From Butyrivibrio sp. (GTDB taxonomy: Bacteria > Bacillota_A > Clostridia > Lachnospirales > Lachnospiraceae), in assembly GCF_024699075.1 (NCBI RefSeq), contig NZ_JAILQF010000019.1, positions 1 to 6,020 of the forward strand: a stretch of DNA of 6,020 nucleotides, written 5' to 3'. The notes under the pieces are model-generated. The model saw nothing but the letters and a program-made list of their open reading frames with translations, was not told where the DNA came from and did not search any database. The translations under genes and the position numbers were made by a program. How positions within the stretch are numbered: position 1 is the stretch's first letter; each line of letters starts with the position of its first letter. Of this stretch, positions 1 through 5,310 are shown one piece after another.

Positions 1-1544
1 TAAACTCTACTGCACTTTACTGCTTACTAGCAGCTATAGTAGCTATAACCGTATGCTCAAAATCTTCATTTTTATATCCTTTAAATGACTGGGGCGATAC
101 TAACTGCTACTTTATAATCGGTAAGGGAATCCTCAAGGGACTTGTGCCTTACAGGGATCTCTATGATCAGAAAGGCATTATAATATTCGCCATTTATTCA
201 CTGGCTTGCCTCATCACAACTAATTCCTATTTCGGTGTCTACATTATAGAAATTGTAGCCGCATTTCTTTTCCTATATATATCTGTAAAAATAGTCAGCC
301 TCTATCTTGAATGTGACAGATATTCAGGTGTAATTGCCTTTATTCTGGCTGTGGCTGTCTACTCATCTGCAGCTATGTGCCATGGAGGAAGTGCCGAAGA
401 ACTTCTCCTTCCGGCTTTTGCCTACGGTATCTATGTCATAAGCAAGCAGATTCAGACAAGGTCCATACCGGGAAAGCTGGAAATGCTCATCTTCGGCCTG
501 TGTGCTGGCATAATATTTTTTAGCAAATTCACATTATGCGCAATTTTCATTCCAATCATTATCATCATGATGGTCGATGCCTATAAGAATAAAAGCCTGG
601 GACTTCTTATGAATAGGGCCCTATATTTCATTCTGGGCTGCCTTGTAATAACCATCCTGGTCCTTGTATATTTCGCGCTTAATGGTGCACTTTTTGACTT
701 TTTTAACGCATATTTTTATAACAACATACACAATTATGTCAACGAGGATTTTTCCAAACAGTTTTCAAGCGTTCTGGATATATACCTTTTCTATATAAAA
801 GTATTCTTTAGAAAAAGAAATATACTCCCTATTCTGCTAATAGGGCTTAGTCTTATATGGCTTTTTATCAAGAAAAAATACCTGCTATTTATCTGCTACG
901 TGCTTTCATTTGCGGCATTTTTTTACATAGAATTCTTCGTTGCAATGCCGCTAAAATATTACGGTATCCCGCTCTACTGCTTTTGTGCTCCCGGGCTTTG
1001 CTTTATAGTGGAGCTGCTTAAAAAGATACCTTATTACAAGCCTTTAATAGCTAATGCTGCAATGGTGCTATTTGCGGTTTTTTTGTGCTACGTATTTACA
1101 GACAACAAATATATGATGTTTAAAGACATCGAAGATACTCCGCAGTATATACTCGCAGAAGACATAAGGCAGGATGGCTCAAATGACTACAGCCTTCTTG
1201 TATATAACTCGCTTGACGAAGGCTTCTATCATTCCTGCAACACCTTGCCTGTAGAACGTGCTTTCATTCAGACTAATCTCAAGACATCTTTTCTCCAAGA
1301 TGAACAAAATGATATGATCAACGACAAAAGAGTTGATTACATCATCACTACGAAATATCTGTGCGATACCACTGAATACGAAGAAGTATACCAAAACAAT
1401 AAAAATTACATCGAAACATATACAGACAACTATACGCCCTATATTATATGTTTCGATGACTTTGGATACGAACTTGTCGATCAAACAGCTGCTTATTTTG
1501 AAAAGAAGTATAAGATTTATAAATTATACAAACGAATAGAATAA
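1..1544 (+). CDS. GT-C-type polytopic membrane glycosyltransferase-like protein, 3' part (5' end outside window)
   Basis: The reading frame is open from position 3 to the TAA at 1542-1544, giving 513 visible residues and no stop before the left edge. A GTG at 144 is therefore not the start: it lies inside the conserved stretch GILKGLVPYRDLYDQKG and has no RBS. The visible N-terminus is a membrane helix (about residues 4-20). The first outer loop follows with D-W-G-D (residues 29-32), then the VPYRD..D.KG motif seen after the catalytic acidic loop in GT39/ArnT-like GT-C enzymes. About eight to ten more hydrophobic helices run to about residue 365. The last ~130 residues are polar, Asp/Tyr-rich and probably extracytoplasmic. 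The family usually moves a sugar from a polyprenyl-phosphate donor onto lipid, glycan or protein; acceptor and donor cannot be told here. Probably only 20-40 N-terminal residues are missing. The family assignment rests on motif and topology, so exact activity is uncertain. Confidence 0.72.
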   Translation, partial: NSTALYCLLAAIVAITVCSKSSFLYPLNDWGDTNCYFIIGKGILKGLVPYRDLYDQKGIIIFAIYSLACLITTNSYFGVYIIEIVAAFLFLYISVKIVSLYLECDRYSGVIAFILAVAVYSSAAMCHGGSAEELLLPAFAYGIYVISKQIQTRSIPGKLEMLIFGLCAGIIFFSKFTLCAIFIPIIIIMMVDAYKNKSLGLLMNRALYFILGCLVITILVLVYFALNGALFDFFNAYFYNNIHNYVNEDFSKQFSSVLDIYLFYIKVFFRKRNILPILLIGLSLIWLFIKKKYLLFICYVLSFAAFFYIEFFVAMPLKYYGIPLYCFCAPGLCFIVELLKKIPYYKPLIANAAMVLFAVFLCYVFTDNKYMMFKDIEDTPQYILAEDIRQDGSNDYSLLVYNSLDEGFYHSCNTLPVERAFIQTNLKTSFLQDEQNDMINDKRVDYIITTKYLCDTTEYEEVYQNNKNYIETYTDNYTPYIICFDDFGYELVDQTAAYFEKKYKIYKLYKRIE

Positions 1545-1606
1545 GCCAAAAGTCCTATTCTCATTTGAGTTTAAATCATCTCAGTCTTCTTGGCTTCTTT
1601 ATTTTC
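1543..1606 (+). terminator. possible weak terminator after the membrane protein gene
   Basis: AAGCCAA begins at the stop codon (1543-1549) and can pair with TTGGCTT (1590-1596), which is followed by the T-rich run CTTTATTTTCC. The loop is long (about 40 nt), although short GAG/CTC pairs inside could compact it. The position, between two convergent genes, suits a terminator. The long loop makes the call weak. Confidence 0.25.
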
Positions 1607-1800
1607 CTTAGATTTCATTTTTTCCTTGGACTTATTTATCTTCCTTGGATTTATTTATCTTCCTTGGATTTCATTGTTTCCTTGAACTTATTTTTCTTCC
1701 TTGGATTTCATTATCTTTCTAGGACTTCATTGTTTCCTTGGACTTATTTTTCCTAGGATTTCATTATTTTACTTGGACTTCATATCTTCTTTATCTTCCT
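1606..1800. repeat. degenerate tandem array of ~16-20 bp units, Lys/Glu-rich on the minus strand
   Basis: About ten imperfect units of the form CCTTGGATTTCATTATCTT (plus strand) follow one another directly. Unit lengths vary from about 16 to 20 bp, with C/T and A/G changes such as CCTTGGACTT or CCTAGGATTT. Read on the minus strand, a unit gives K-S-K-E-D/N-K. At the far end an in-frame MKSKENKEAKKTEMI plus stop (1571-1618) is still legible, in the same frame as the gene at 1862-2182. Most units are not multiples of three, and stops break the frame (for example at 1769-1771 and 1655-1657). I read it as a minisatellite, or the decayed tail of the neighbouring minus-strand gene. Translation today is unlikely. 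Confidence 0.75.
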
Positions 1801-1810
1801 TAGCTTCTTC

Positions 1811-1945
1811 TAAAATCTTCTCTTTCTTAACCTCAAGAGCTTCTTTGGCTTCTTCTAAGATTTACTCCTTCTTATCCTCATGAGCTTCTTTGGCTTCTTC
1901 TAAAATCTTCTCTTTCTTATCCTCAAGAGCTTCTTTAGCTTCTTC
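1811..1945 (-). repeat. three 45-bp (15-codon) in-frame tandem repeats
   Basis: Three units at 1901-1945, 1856-1900 and 1811-1855 (minus reading order) each encode a version of EEAKEALEDKKEKIL: EEAKEALEDKKEKIL, then EEAKEAHEDKKE-stop-IL, then EEAKEALEVKKEKIL. A partial fourth (EEAKEDKEDMKSK) leads into the ~19-bp array. The exact 45-bp period keeps the frame, which suits a charged, probably helical coding repeat. In the second unit the AAG codon has become TAA (1862-1864), so the third copy lies beyond the present stop. Confidence 0.85.
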
Positions 1946-2182
1946 AATATTCTTGTCGACTCTCTCCATGAGATCGTCCCATTCCTTTTCACTGAATTCC
2001 TGATTACCAATTGTAATCTTGACTTCAGTGTCATTATTCATAACCTTCTTGTACAGCTGAGATTTAAAAGAGCCTATCTGCTCCATAAAAGAAATGTCTT
2101 CACCAGAAGCTGAAGATCCATTTTTCATAGCCTTGGTATCAGTAATTCCTGCATTATAGTTTGATGCTGATGCAATTTTCAT
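1862..2182 (-). CDS. small hypothetical protein with charged C-terminal repeat, possibly truncated
   Basis: This is a 106-aa protein I do not recognise with certainty. The start is well supported: ATG at 2182-2180 sits 6 nt behind AAGAGG. Residues 1-30 are small/polar (Ser, Ala, Asn, Gly) and probably disordered. There is no signal peptide or membrane segment. The core (about 31-80) holds a short beta-like VKITIG (54-59), then FSEKEWDDLMERVDKNI (63-79). That is the most motif-like part and resembles small cytoplasmic Lachnospiraceae proteins of unknown function (recollection, not a search). From residue 80 a Lys/Glu helix of 15-residue repeats begins and is cut by a TAA in the second repeat. 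The frame stays open for another 30 codons to 1771, so the ancestral protein was probably longer. It is convergent with the gene to its left. The present form may be functional or an early pseudogene. Confidence 0.6.
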   Translation of the reverse strand: MKIASASNYNAGITDTKAMKNGSSASGEDISFMEQIGSFKSQLYKKVMNNDTEVKITIGNQEFSEKEWDDLMERVDKNIEEAKEALEDKKEKILEEAKEAHEDKKE

Positions 2183-2480
2183 ACAAATCCTCTTAATAAG
2201 GTATAACTTCTCGAACGTATCTTTACAGAAATCCTCACTAGCTGCGGACTTCGTGATTAAGTGAATCGGTTGGTAATAGAACCAGCACCAAAGGTGAACT
2301 CAATTGGCTCTACTACTATATTTTTGAATTTTTGATTCAAAAAAATGATTATTTCTTGAAAGATGATCACAGAAGCACGTATTTACTTCCTGTGAACACA
2401 CAATTACTTTGCTTATATTATTATCGGATCTTGTAAACAATTAAATAAGCTTCCGAAAACATCTGAGTATTCTGAAGTTT
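2183..2480. other. gene-free stretch with two hairpins
   Basis: I find no supported gene here. The minus-strand leader of the 106-aa gene lies at its left end (RBS at 2189-2194); I see no good -35/-10 pair. An imperfect hairpin lies at 2367-2395 (TCACAG-AAG pairing with CTT-C-CTGTGA, one bulged C). A perfect AT-rich hairpin lies at 2321-2343 (TTTTTGAAT, 5-nt loop, ATTCAAAAA). A short stretch around 2290-2311 resembles the leader of the IS remnant at 2672-2691. Confidence 0.6.
2321..2343. terminator. AT-rich 9-bp perfect hairpin, possible bidirectional terminator
   Basis: TTTTTGAAT (2321-2329) is a perfect inverted repeat of ATTCAAAAA (2335-2343) with the loop TTTTG. The stem has a single G-C pair, so it is thermodynamically weak. 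On the minus strand it would lie in the leader of the 106-aa gene. A terminator or an old insertion-element end are both possible. Confidence 0.3.
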
Positions 2481-2624
2481 CTATGCCTTGAGTTGTTCTG
2501 TTGATTCAGCCTGCAGGATGCTGTTCAGGCTATCCTGTAGAAGCTTTTTAAATGCATCATCACGATTTGAAGAAAGTAATTGTAGTATTTCATCCTGATT
2601 TAAAGTAATATTGAGTTGAGCCAT
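2481..2624 (-). pseudogene. IS256-family transposase, N-terminal 47-codon fragment
   Basis: ATG at 2624-2622, 8 nt behind GGAGGT (2633-2638), opens a 47-codon frame beginning MAQLNITLNQDEILQLLSSN and ending ESTEQLKA, with TAG at 2483-2481. This is the conserved N-terminus of IS256/mutator transposases, which in full-length relatives continues from ...QLKA into an Arg-rich ERT-type stretch and the DDE catalytic domain. None of that follows here, so no catalytic residue remains. The fragment keeps a good RBS and a TATAAT box and could still be translated as a short peptide, but I infer no function. Confidence 0.85.
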
Positions 2625-2662
2625 TGTGTTCTACCTCCGGTTAATTTGATTGTGGTGATTTA

Positions 2663-2668
2663 ATTATA
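2663..2668 (-). promoter_or_regulatory. -10 box of the relict transposase promoter
   Basis: The minus strand reads TATAAT, a perfect -10 hexamer, 38 nt before the transposase ATG. No good -35 lies 16-18 nt upstream: AGAGCC occupies that spot inside a hairpin. The position within the IS leader makes it likely to be the original transposase promoter. Confidence 0.45.
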
Positions 2669-2671
2669 CCT

Positions 2672-2694
2672 AAAGGTGAGCCTTTGGCTCTTTT
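2672..2694 (+). terminator. hairpin in the IS leader, terminator-like on the plus strand
   Basis: GAGCC (2678-2682) pairs with GGCTC (2686-2690) across TTT, followed by TTTT. An alternative stem, AAAGG (2672-2676) with CCTTT (2681-2685), competes with it. In insertion sequences such hairpins near the end often limit read-in transcription or translation of the transposase; here that is inference. Confidence 0.4.
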
Positions 2695-2708
2695 AATATT
2701 AATTTTTT

Positions 2709-2735
2709 AATTTACACCATTATATGGACATTACT
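2709..2735 (-). repeat. IS256-type terminal inverted repeat (left end)
   Basis: On the minus strand the tip reads AGTAATGTCCATATAATGG then TGTAAATT. The core GTCC-TATAAT-GTGTAAA matches the IS256 terminus from memory, with a few substitutions. The outer tip is placed at about 2735 by aligning GTCC with the IS256 end. The matching right repeat is not found at the truncated side. Confidence 0.7.
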
Positions 2736-2743
2736 TAATTTTT

Positions 2744-2999
2744 CCCACGAAATGGCTTGTTTTCAGCGTTTTCGTGGGATAGCAATCTCTAAAATCTTGA
2801 TATCTGACCTTATTTTTCCCACGAAACAGCTTGTTTTCAGCATTTTCGTGGGATGGCAATCTCTAAAATCTTGATATTTGACCTTATTTTTCCCACGAAA
2901 CAGCCTGTTTTCAGCATTTTCGTGGGATGGCAATCTCTAAAATCTTGATATCTGGCCTAATTTTCCCACGAAATGGCTTGTTTTCAGCATTTTCGTGGG
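2744..2999. repeat. array of four 35-bp interrupted palindromes with near-identical 38-39 bp linkers
   Basis: Palindromes lie at 2744-2778, 2818-2852, 2892-2926 and 2965-2999, with periods of 74, 74 and 73 bp. Each has perfect 9-bp outer arms CCCACGAAA and TTTCGTGGG. Inside is a short 3-bp inner stem (GCT/AGC, one mismatch in copy 3) with a loop close to TGTTTTC, separated from the arms by a 2x2 mismatch that differs between copies. The linkers share the core GCAATCTCTAAAATCTTGAT and end in a T-run before the next palindrome. Arms and linkers are both conserved, so this is a tandem repeat with a structured unit. No convincing gene lies in it. It could be a dispersed genomic repeat, a protein-binding array or a structured RNA; the sequence does not decide. 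Confidence 0.9.
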
Positions 3000-3097
3000 A
3001 AAAACTTGCGTCCCTGCCGCTATAACCATGTCTACTCCATGGTACAACCATCATTTTTGATAGGGCACAACTCAAAACATTATGTCCACTATATAAG

Positions 3098-3225
3098 TAG
3101 TAGTTTAAGTATATCCATCATCTCTTCCCTACATACATCTAGTAATTAAGAAACATCCATCATCTCTTTCCTACATATAGCTAGTAGTTTAAAAGACTAT
3201 CCCTCACCACTTCCTTGCACATATC
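3098..3225. repeat. three tandem direct repeats of 42-44 bp
   Basis: Copies lie at 3098-3139, 3140-3181 and 3182-3225. Each begins TAGTAGTTTAAG or a close variant and continues with CCATCATCTCTTYCCTACAT. Copies one and two are close; the third is diverged (CCCTCACCACTTCCTTGCAC). No frame is kept open. They sit 137-264 bp upstream of the FIST-GGDEF start, so a regulatory role is possible but not shown. Confidence 0.8.
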
Positions 3226-3257
3226 TTATATAAAGCAGTTCCAAATAGCCATTCTCC

Positions 3258-3285
3258 TAATGCCTCATCCTATTTTAACCGATAA
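3258..3285 (+). promoter_or_regulatory. candidate sigma-28 (SigD/FliA-type) promoter of the FIST-GGDEF gene
   Basis: TAAT (3258-3261), 16 nt, then ACCGATAA (3278-3285) fits the motility-sigma pattern TAAA-N15-GCCGATAA at 3 of 4 and 7 of 8 positions. It lies about 77 nt before the ATG. A TATGAT at 3292-3297 could instead be a vegetative -10, but no good -35 accompanies it. A motility-linked promoter would suit a c-di-GMP enzyme; this is inference from one short match. Confidence 0.3.
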
Positions 3286-3361
3286 ACCATATATGATACC
3301 TTGTATTTCTGCGCCCTTTTGTGTTGTAAACGGCCCTAGTGCCTGAAAGGAACCTGGTCCT

Positions 3362-5134
3362 ATGAAGCAATATACATTCATCATCAACGATGACAATTCA
3401 ATGGAAGATGTTGCAAGAATGATCCAGAAAAGGCTTGATGAAAACCAAAATGCCACTTCTGTTCTTCAGGTAATAGAATCTTCCGGCACACAGGAGATTA
3501 TCGAATACGGCTATAGTCAAGCTTCAAAGTGGTTCCCTGACATGATCATTTATGGCATGACATCTCAAGGTGCGATCGTTGATGGCATTAACGAAGTTAC
3601 TATAAATTATAACGGAAAGGGAATCTGTTCTCTTCTTCTATTCGATAACAGCACAGTTATAGCCAATGGCTATGATTGTCACAATAAGACTCCTCTTGAA
3701 TGCGGACAGGATTTCGTAAGGCGACTTAAAGGACGCACTGATATTAAGGGCATTCTTTTAATGTCCTCTGATACAACTCTTTTTTCTGACGATTTTGCAA
3801 ATACGATTCTGGAAACATTCCCAGATGTGCCGCTTTTTGGCGCTATGGCTGGAACAAGCGATCTCATCGAAGATCGTTCTATGGTCTATTTCGACCAGAA
3901 AATATATAACAGGGGAATAGTAGCCGTTGCCTTCTGCGGCGATGATCTTCATGTAGAAGCCAAGCACAGTCTTGGATGGCGATCACTTGGCAAGGAATTC
4001 GTCATTACCAAAAGCTCAAAAGATGGATTTGTAGAAGAAATTGATGGAAAACCTGCTATTGATGCATACAAAGAATATCTTGGAATCACCGAAAACAAGT
4101 ATTTCTACGACAACGCCGCAGCCTTCCCAATCCTTTTTGAGCAAAACAACAAGCTTGTCGGAAGGGTTGCTCTTTTCTGCTCTAATGGTGCTGTCAAATA
4201 CACCATGCCTGTTCCGGAAGGCACAAGCGCAAGCTTTGCCTATGCCAGAAAGAGATATCTTCTTTCTGAATCACTTGCAGGTGCCAACGAGCTTATAGAT
4301 TTTGCACCTGAAGCTATTCTTATCTTCTCCTGCGTAACCAGAAGAAATTTTATGGGCGATCTCCTTGCCGACAGAGAATTCCTTTATTACAAGAATGTCT
4401 GCCCGAACTGCACATTCACAGGCGGCTATGGAGAATTCCTCTATAGCAGGAAAGGTGCAGGTCTTTTAAACGGTTCCCTTATTGCCATCGGCTTTAGGGA
4501 GGGCGAAGCTGTACAGACAGGAATAAAGCCTTATGTAGACGATGAGATAACCGAGCAGTATGATACCGTAATTCCTCTTATGGAGCGCATGATCAATCTT
4601 CTCGAGAAGACAACTGATGACCTTCGCCAGAACGTTCTGCAGCTGTATCAGTATGCTAGCCACGACGAGCTAACAGGTATCTACAACAGAGCTTCATTCA
4701 ATTTTTATTTTAATGATGTTTTTGACAAAAAAAATAAAGATTTCTCCGCAGGTCTTTTCCTGATCGATGTAGATCACTTTAAGAGAGTCAATGACACTTA
4801 TGGACATGATGTAGGTGATACGGTCCTTAAAAAGCTTGTTGCCAGTGTAAATCAGGTTCTTCCTGGTAATGCTGTATTCTGCCGTTGGGGCGGCGAAGAA
4901 TTTGTATGTATTATTGAGAATATTCGTAAAGAACAGGCCCTGTCAATAGCCGAAAGAATAAGGAACAAGATTGAATCAACGAAATTCACTCCTGTTCCCA
5001 AAATCACGATCAGTCTGGGTGTCACCATAGTAGATGACACCTCAGAAAGTCATAAAGAAGTATTCAAAAAAATAGATGATGCCTTATACGAAGCCAAAGA
5101 AAGCGGCCGAAATAAGGTAGTGTTTAAGCAGTAG
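3362..5134 (+). CDS. FIST-domain sensory diguanylate cyclase (FIST_N - FIST_C - GGDEF)
   Basis: A complete 590-aa cytoplasmic protein without signal peptide or membrane helices. ATG at 3362 follows AAAGGAA with 9 nt spacing. Residues ~1-220 fit FIST_N, with a glycine-rich VPLFGAMAGTSD (156-167). Residues ~230-390 fit FIST_C, with FTGGYGEF (352-359) and a nearby C-P-N-C (347-350). A signalling helix (~402-432) leads to GGDEF from DELTGIYNR (435-443). The cyclase core is intact: metal-binding FLIDVDHFKRVNDTYGH (466-482, D469) and the A-site GGEEF (510-514). The inhibitory RxxD before it is replaced by PGNA (501-504), so product feedback is probably absent. FIST domains are thought to bind small ligands, perhaps amino acids. 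The inferred role is ligand-controlled synthesis of c-di-GMP from two GTP. The last codons (FKQ) lie inside a 71-bp repeat shared with the convergent gene. Confidence 0.92.
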   Translation: MKQYTFIINDDNSMEDVARMIQKRLDENQNATSVLQVIESSGTQEIIEYGYSQASKWFPDMIIYGMTSQGAIVDGINEVTINYNGKGICSLLLFDNSTVIANGYDCHNKTPLECGQDFVRRLKGRTDIKGILLMSSDTTLFSDDFANTILETFPDVPLFGAMAGTSDLIEDRSMVYFDQKIYNRGIVAVAFCGDDLHVEAKHSLGWRSLGKEFVITKSSKDGFVEEIDGKPAIDAYKEYLGITENKYFYDNAAAFPILFEQNNKLVGRVALFCSNGAVKYTMPVPEGTSASFAYARKRYLLSESLAGANELIDFAPEAILIFSCVTRRNFMGDLLADREFLYYKNVCPNCTFTGGYGEFLYSRKGAGLLNGSLIAIGFREGEAVQTGIKPYVDDEITEQYDTVIPLMERMINLLEKTTDDLRQNVLQLYQYASHDELTGIYNRASFNFYFNDVFDKKNKDFSAGLFLIDVDHFKRVNDTYGHDVGDTVLKKLVASVNQVLPGNAVFCRWGGEEFVCIIENIRKEQALSIAERIRNKIESTKFTPVPKITISLGVTIVDDTSESHKEVFKKIDDALYEAKESGRNKVVFKQ

Positions 5135-5310
5135 CTTTTTTCTTATACTACTTATAAAGACAGATCTAAGAAAACTTCCAGAATAAGCTTTTGCTTAAGC
5201 AGTTATTTTTTTCTTATACTACTTATAAAGATAAATCCAAGAAAACGTCCAGAATAAGATTTTGCTTAAGCAGTAGCTTCTTTTTTCTTATACTGTCTAT
5301 AAAGATAGAT
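5124..5310. repeat. 71-bp tandem repeat (two full copies plus one partial) spanning two convergent gene ends
   Basis: TTAAGCAG recurs at 5124, 5195 and 5266, an exact 71-bp period. Each copy continues with a T-rich CTT...TTTCTTATACT, then CTATAAAGA or CTTATAAAGA. Copies one and two also carry AGAAAAC, TCCAGAATAAG and TTTTGCTTAAG. The third copy is the 3' end of the CPBP gene (minus-strand codons for YLYRQYKKKEATA-stop). The first begins inside the last codons of the FIST-GGDEF gene, so both stop codons lie in repeat sequence. Copies one and two have in-frame stops on the minus strand and are not coding. Confidence 0.85.
5126..5145 (+). terminator. weak terminator-like element overlapping the FIST-GGDEF stop codon
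   Basis: AAGC-AGTA-GCTT followed by TTTTCTTAT overlaps the TAG at 5132-5134, and a variant recurs 71 bp later followed by a longer T-run. The stem is only 4 bp. Wider pairing of AATAAGC with GCTTAAG around 5183-5200 could help. It is a plausible but weak end for transcripts of either convergent gene. Confidence 0.3.

Larger units (their letters stand above)
2481..2735 (-). mobile_element. IS256-family insertion sequence remnant (left end only)
   Basis: Read on the minus strand from 2735: a terminal sequence containing TGTCCATATAATGGTGTAA, a TATAAT box, a hairpin, a GGAGGT RBS and the transposase N-terminus. The terminus closely resembles the known IS256 inverted repeat (AAGTCCGTATAATTGTGTAA) as I remember it. 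The transposase start is the typical MAQLNITLNQDEILQLLSSN of IS256-like (mutator-type) transposases in Clostridia. All sequence after codon 47 of an expected ~400, and the other inverted repeat, are missing. The element is dead and was shortened by a deletion whose inner edge is near 2481. Confidence 0.8.
3000..3361. other. long intergenic leader with hairpins and a 42-bp tandem repeat
   Basis: No gene is supported in these 362 bases. In order it holds nested hairpins at 3025-3051, a stretch resembling an IS256 end around 3080-3100, the 42-bp tandem repeats (3098-3225), a promoter candidate near 3258-3297 and the RBS of the FIST-GGDEF gene (AAAGGAA, 3346-3352). Its length and repeats suggest either regulatory complexity for the downstream gene or accumulated debris. 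Confidence 0.6.

Noticed and set aside
1179..1539. Overlapping frames on both strands within the C-terminal part of the membrane protein gene
   Set aside because: They are shadows of a well-supported coding frame, with no RBS or recognisable domain.
1565..1883. Plus-strand open frames rich in Phe/Leu/Ser across the repeats
   Set aside because: They are the complement of the Lys/Glu-rich minus-strand repeats. The residue pattern is a by-product of the repeat, and there is no RBS.
2274..2296. Repeat-rich GGTT/AACC and CACC/GGTG stretch as a tRNA or attachment site
   Set aside because: No tRNA cloverleaf arms or T-loop can be formed, and no integrase or matching direct repeat is present.
2421..2435. 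TCCGATAA on the minus strand as a sigma-28 promoter for the 106-aa gene
   Set aside because: No TAAA-like -35 lies at the right spacing, and the site is about 240 nt from the start codon.
2744..2999. CRISPR array
   Set aside because: The palindromes are regularly spaced, but the intervening 38-39 bp are nearly identical to one another instead of unique, and no cas gene is present.
2760..2999. Short minus-strand frames starting ATGCTGAAAACA in each palindrome (about 17-26 codons)
   Set aside because: They arise from the repeat itself, have no Shine-Dalgarno site and vary in frame and length between copies.
3265..3456. 63-codon minus-strand frame across the start of the cyclase gene
   Set aside because: It overlaps the cyclase start and its probable promoter, and has no RBS or family resemblance.
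3679..5040. Several 60-85 codon frames inside the cyclase gene
   Set aside because: The FIST-GGDEF frame accounts for this DNA along its full length; the others show no independent support.
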